A DNA stretch of 32,852 bases, from assembly GCA_012523015.1 (NCBI GenBank), contig JAAYJI010000085.1:1-32852 (forward strand), read 5' to 3'. The DNA is from Candidatus Hydrogenedentota bacterium (GTDB lineage: Bacteria > Hydrogenedentota > Hydrogenedentia > Hydrogenedentales > CAITNO01). The position numbers and the translations under genes are program-made. Under the pieces are notes generated by a model. It made no database searches and was not told the DNA's origin. It was given only the letters and a program-made list of their open reading frames with translations. Below are positions 32,101 through 32,852 of this stretch, piece after piece (position 1 is the first letter of the stretch; each line of letters opens with the position of its first letter).

Positions 32101-32616
32101 CGGTGCTGCCTCCAAAAGCCTGTTGAGTTTCGCAGTGTCATGCTTTTACTATTAATAGGCAATGATTAGCACTTTTTGAAAGAGGCTATCGATGAAAACA
32201 CCTGATGCCATTGGCTTTTCCCCATTCCAACGCCCGAAAAAGCCCTATATACAAGTATACCCATAAGTTTACCCATATATGAAAGACAAAAATAAATTTT
32301 TACCCTTTAGTATCAAGGGTAAACGAAGTATAAAGACCCTTTTTCCTGCCACAGCCCCAAAAAATGAATTCACTCTTTTTGAATAAACTGCCGGCAGCAT
32401 CGCAACGGAGCACACTTAAAACCGGCGCGGCAGATTTCATAACGCTCCATCATGACGGCTACCGCCTCCGCCAAATGAATGGCAGTCCGACCTGTACCGG
32501 CGCGGGCAAAGCCCCAAAAGCCTGTCTGCATTGGGTCACCGTGTCTAAAATGCTGCCTCTAGAGAAGCGCTTTCCCGCCTTGATTTGAAGCGGATCTAAA
32601 ATTGCATTCTGCAGGT
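32101..32616. other. Gene-free leader of the capsid module
   Basis: This roughly 515-base stretch lies between the portal start and the IS30-type remnant. It is AT-rich around 32240-32340 and holds the GGGTA-box cluster described separately. A plus-strand 74-codon frame (32364-32588) and a minus-strand 65-codon frame (32459-32656) overlap each other and show no recognisable family or good ribosome binding site, so neither is called. Notably no terminase or integrase gene, or remnant of one, is visible here. Confidence 0.55.
32254..32323. promoter_or_regulatory. Cluster of four GGGTA boxes upstream of the portal gene
   Basis: A 12-bp tandem pair (AGTATACCCATA, AGTTTACCCATA; 32254-32277) is followed by a perfect 9-bp inverted repeat (TTTACCCTT at 32299-32307 and AAGGGTAAA at 32315-32323). 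All four arms share TACCC/GGGTA. The AT-rich setting about 150-220 bases before the portal start suggests operators or iteron-like protein sites controlling the module. On the minus strand TATACT and TATATA offer -10-like hexamers within and after the tandem pair. Confidence 0.6.
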
Positions 32617-32808
32617 TCAAACTCGAATAGCAAGCCGATCCGCAGTAATAGAACAATAGCGACCGCGTACACTATTACGGCGCAATTCACGGCCCATACT
32701 ACTTTTATGAAAACCAAGTATCAGCGCTATTTGTCGGTTGCTCAATCCTTGGCTTTTAAGTGTTTCTAGTTTTATACGGTCATCTCGTGTAAAATGGTGG
32801 TGGGACAT
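32617..32808 (-). pseudogene. Truncated IS30-family transposase N-terminus
   Basis: AAGGAG precedes the ATG at 32808, so the longer frame from 32832 is not used. The 63-residue product is a helix-turn-helix head (DRIKLETLKSQGLSNRQIALILG then HKSSMGRELRRN, then RYCSITADRLA), the usual first 60 residues of IS30-type transposases. It stops directly after ADRLAIRV, whereas the family runs over 300 residues with a DDE catalytic core that is missing here. The downstream minus-strand sequence shows no continuation in any frame that I can recognise. The element is therefore dead, unless its ends are moved in trans. Confidence 0.8.
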
Positions 32809-32852
32809 TATGGACTCCTTCGGGTGTTTCAACAGAACTATTGTACCGAAGA
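32627..32852 (-). mobile_element. IS30-type element remnant at the window edge
   Basis: The stretch holds the transposase head plus its leader (32805-32852), the latter matching 10739-10786 at 43 of 48 positions. It runs off the window, so the outer terminal repeat cannot be seen. Orientation is the same as in the internally deleted copy near 10.7 kb. Confidence 0.65.

Larger units (their letters stand above)
26607..32323 (-). mobile_element. Compact phage-derived capsid and lysis module without terminase or tail genes
   Basis: Eight intact minus-strand genes run from portal (32100) to holin-like protein (26667) with gaps of 17-83 bases, a terminator after the last gene and a box-rich leader before the first. 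The order portal, protease, decoration, major capsid follows tailed-phage head modules. Terminase, head completion, tail, integrase and replication genes are absent on both sides within the window. It may be a defective prophage, a satellite using a helper's packaging machinery, or a domesticated particle. Confidence 0.75.

Overview
The window most resembles an anaerobic, polysaccharide-degrading bacterium of the Hydrogenedentota / Planctomycetota-Lentisphaerota type. This placement is inferred from gene content: large secreted GLUG and Ig/HYR-type proteins, a dockerin-like EF-hand tail, a sorting-signal-like C-terminus, several Gfo/Idh/MocA oxidoreductases, a GH88 hydrolase and an anaerobic sulfatase-maturase. 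No rRNA or tRNA gene was seen that would settle it.

Left part (1-10.1 kb): a broken N-terminal copy of a GLUG protein (minus strand); a tight pair encoding a homocysteine S-methyltransferase-like enzyme and a radical-SAM sulfatase-maturase with a SEC-C tail; a 1112-residue secreted GLUG/dockerin-like protein; a ZIP metal transporter divergent from an MntP Mn exporter; an AzgA-type purine permease; and a small NTF2-like lipoprotein. The 10.1-10.97 kb gap holds no convincing gene. It contains a 9-bp minisatellite, a GC-rich palindrome and an internally deleted IS30-type fragment.

Middle part (11-26.5 kb): a 1355-residue secreted multi-domain protein closed by back-to-back terminators; two adjacent Gfo/Idh/MocA dehydrogenases and a xylose-isomerase-like TIM-barrel gene (minus strand); an orphan OmpR-type regulator whose receiver lacks key residues; then a long minus-strand run encoding a polytopic membrane protein of unknown function, a GH88 hydrolase translationally coupled to a HAD-plus-membrane fusion, a third Gfo/Idh/MocA dehydrogenase, an RluF-like pseudouridine synthase and a BASS-family transporter. 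Taken together this suggests uptake and oxidation of sugar acids or polyols released from acidic, probably sulfated, polysaccharides.

Right part (26.6-32.3 kb): a compact minus-strand set of eight intact phage-type genes. In transcription order they are portal, prohead protease with a Cys/His cluster, XhlA-like peptide, a LigD 3'-phosphoesterase-domain protein, decoration-like protein, major capsid protein, M15 endolysin and holin-like protein. It ends in a perfect-stem terminator and is preceded by a cluster of four GGGTA-type boxes. No terminase, tail, integrase or replication gene is present. All eight frames are open with good ribosome binding sites, so the set looks maintained rather than decaying. 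This is the most interesting part of the window. It is followed by a second truncated IS30-type transposase head that runs off the window end.
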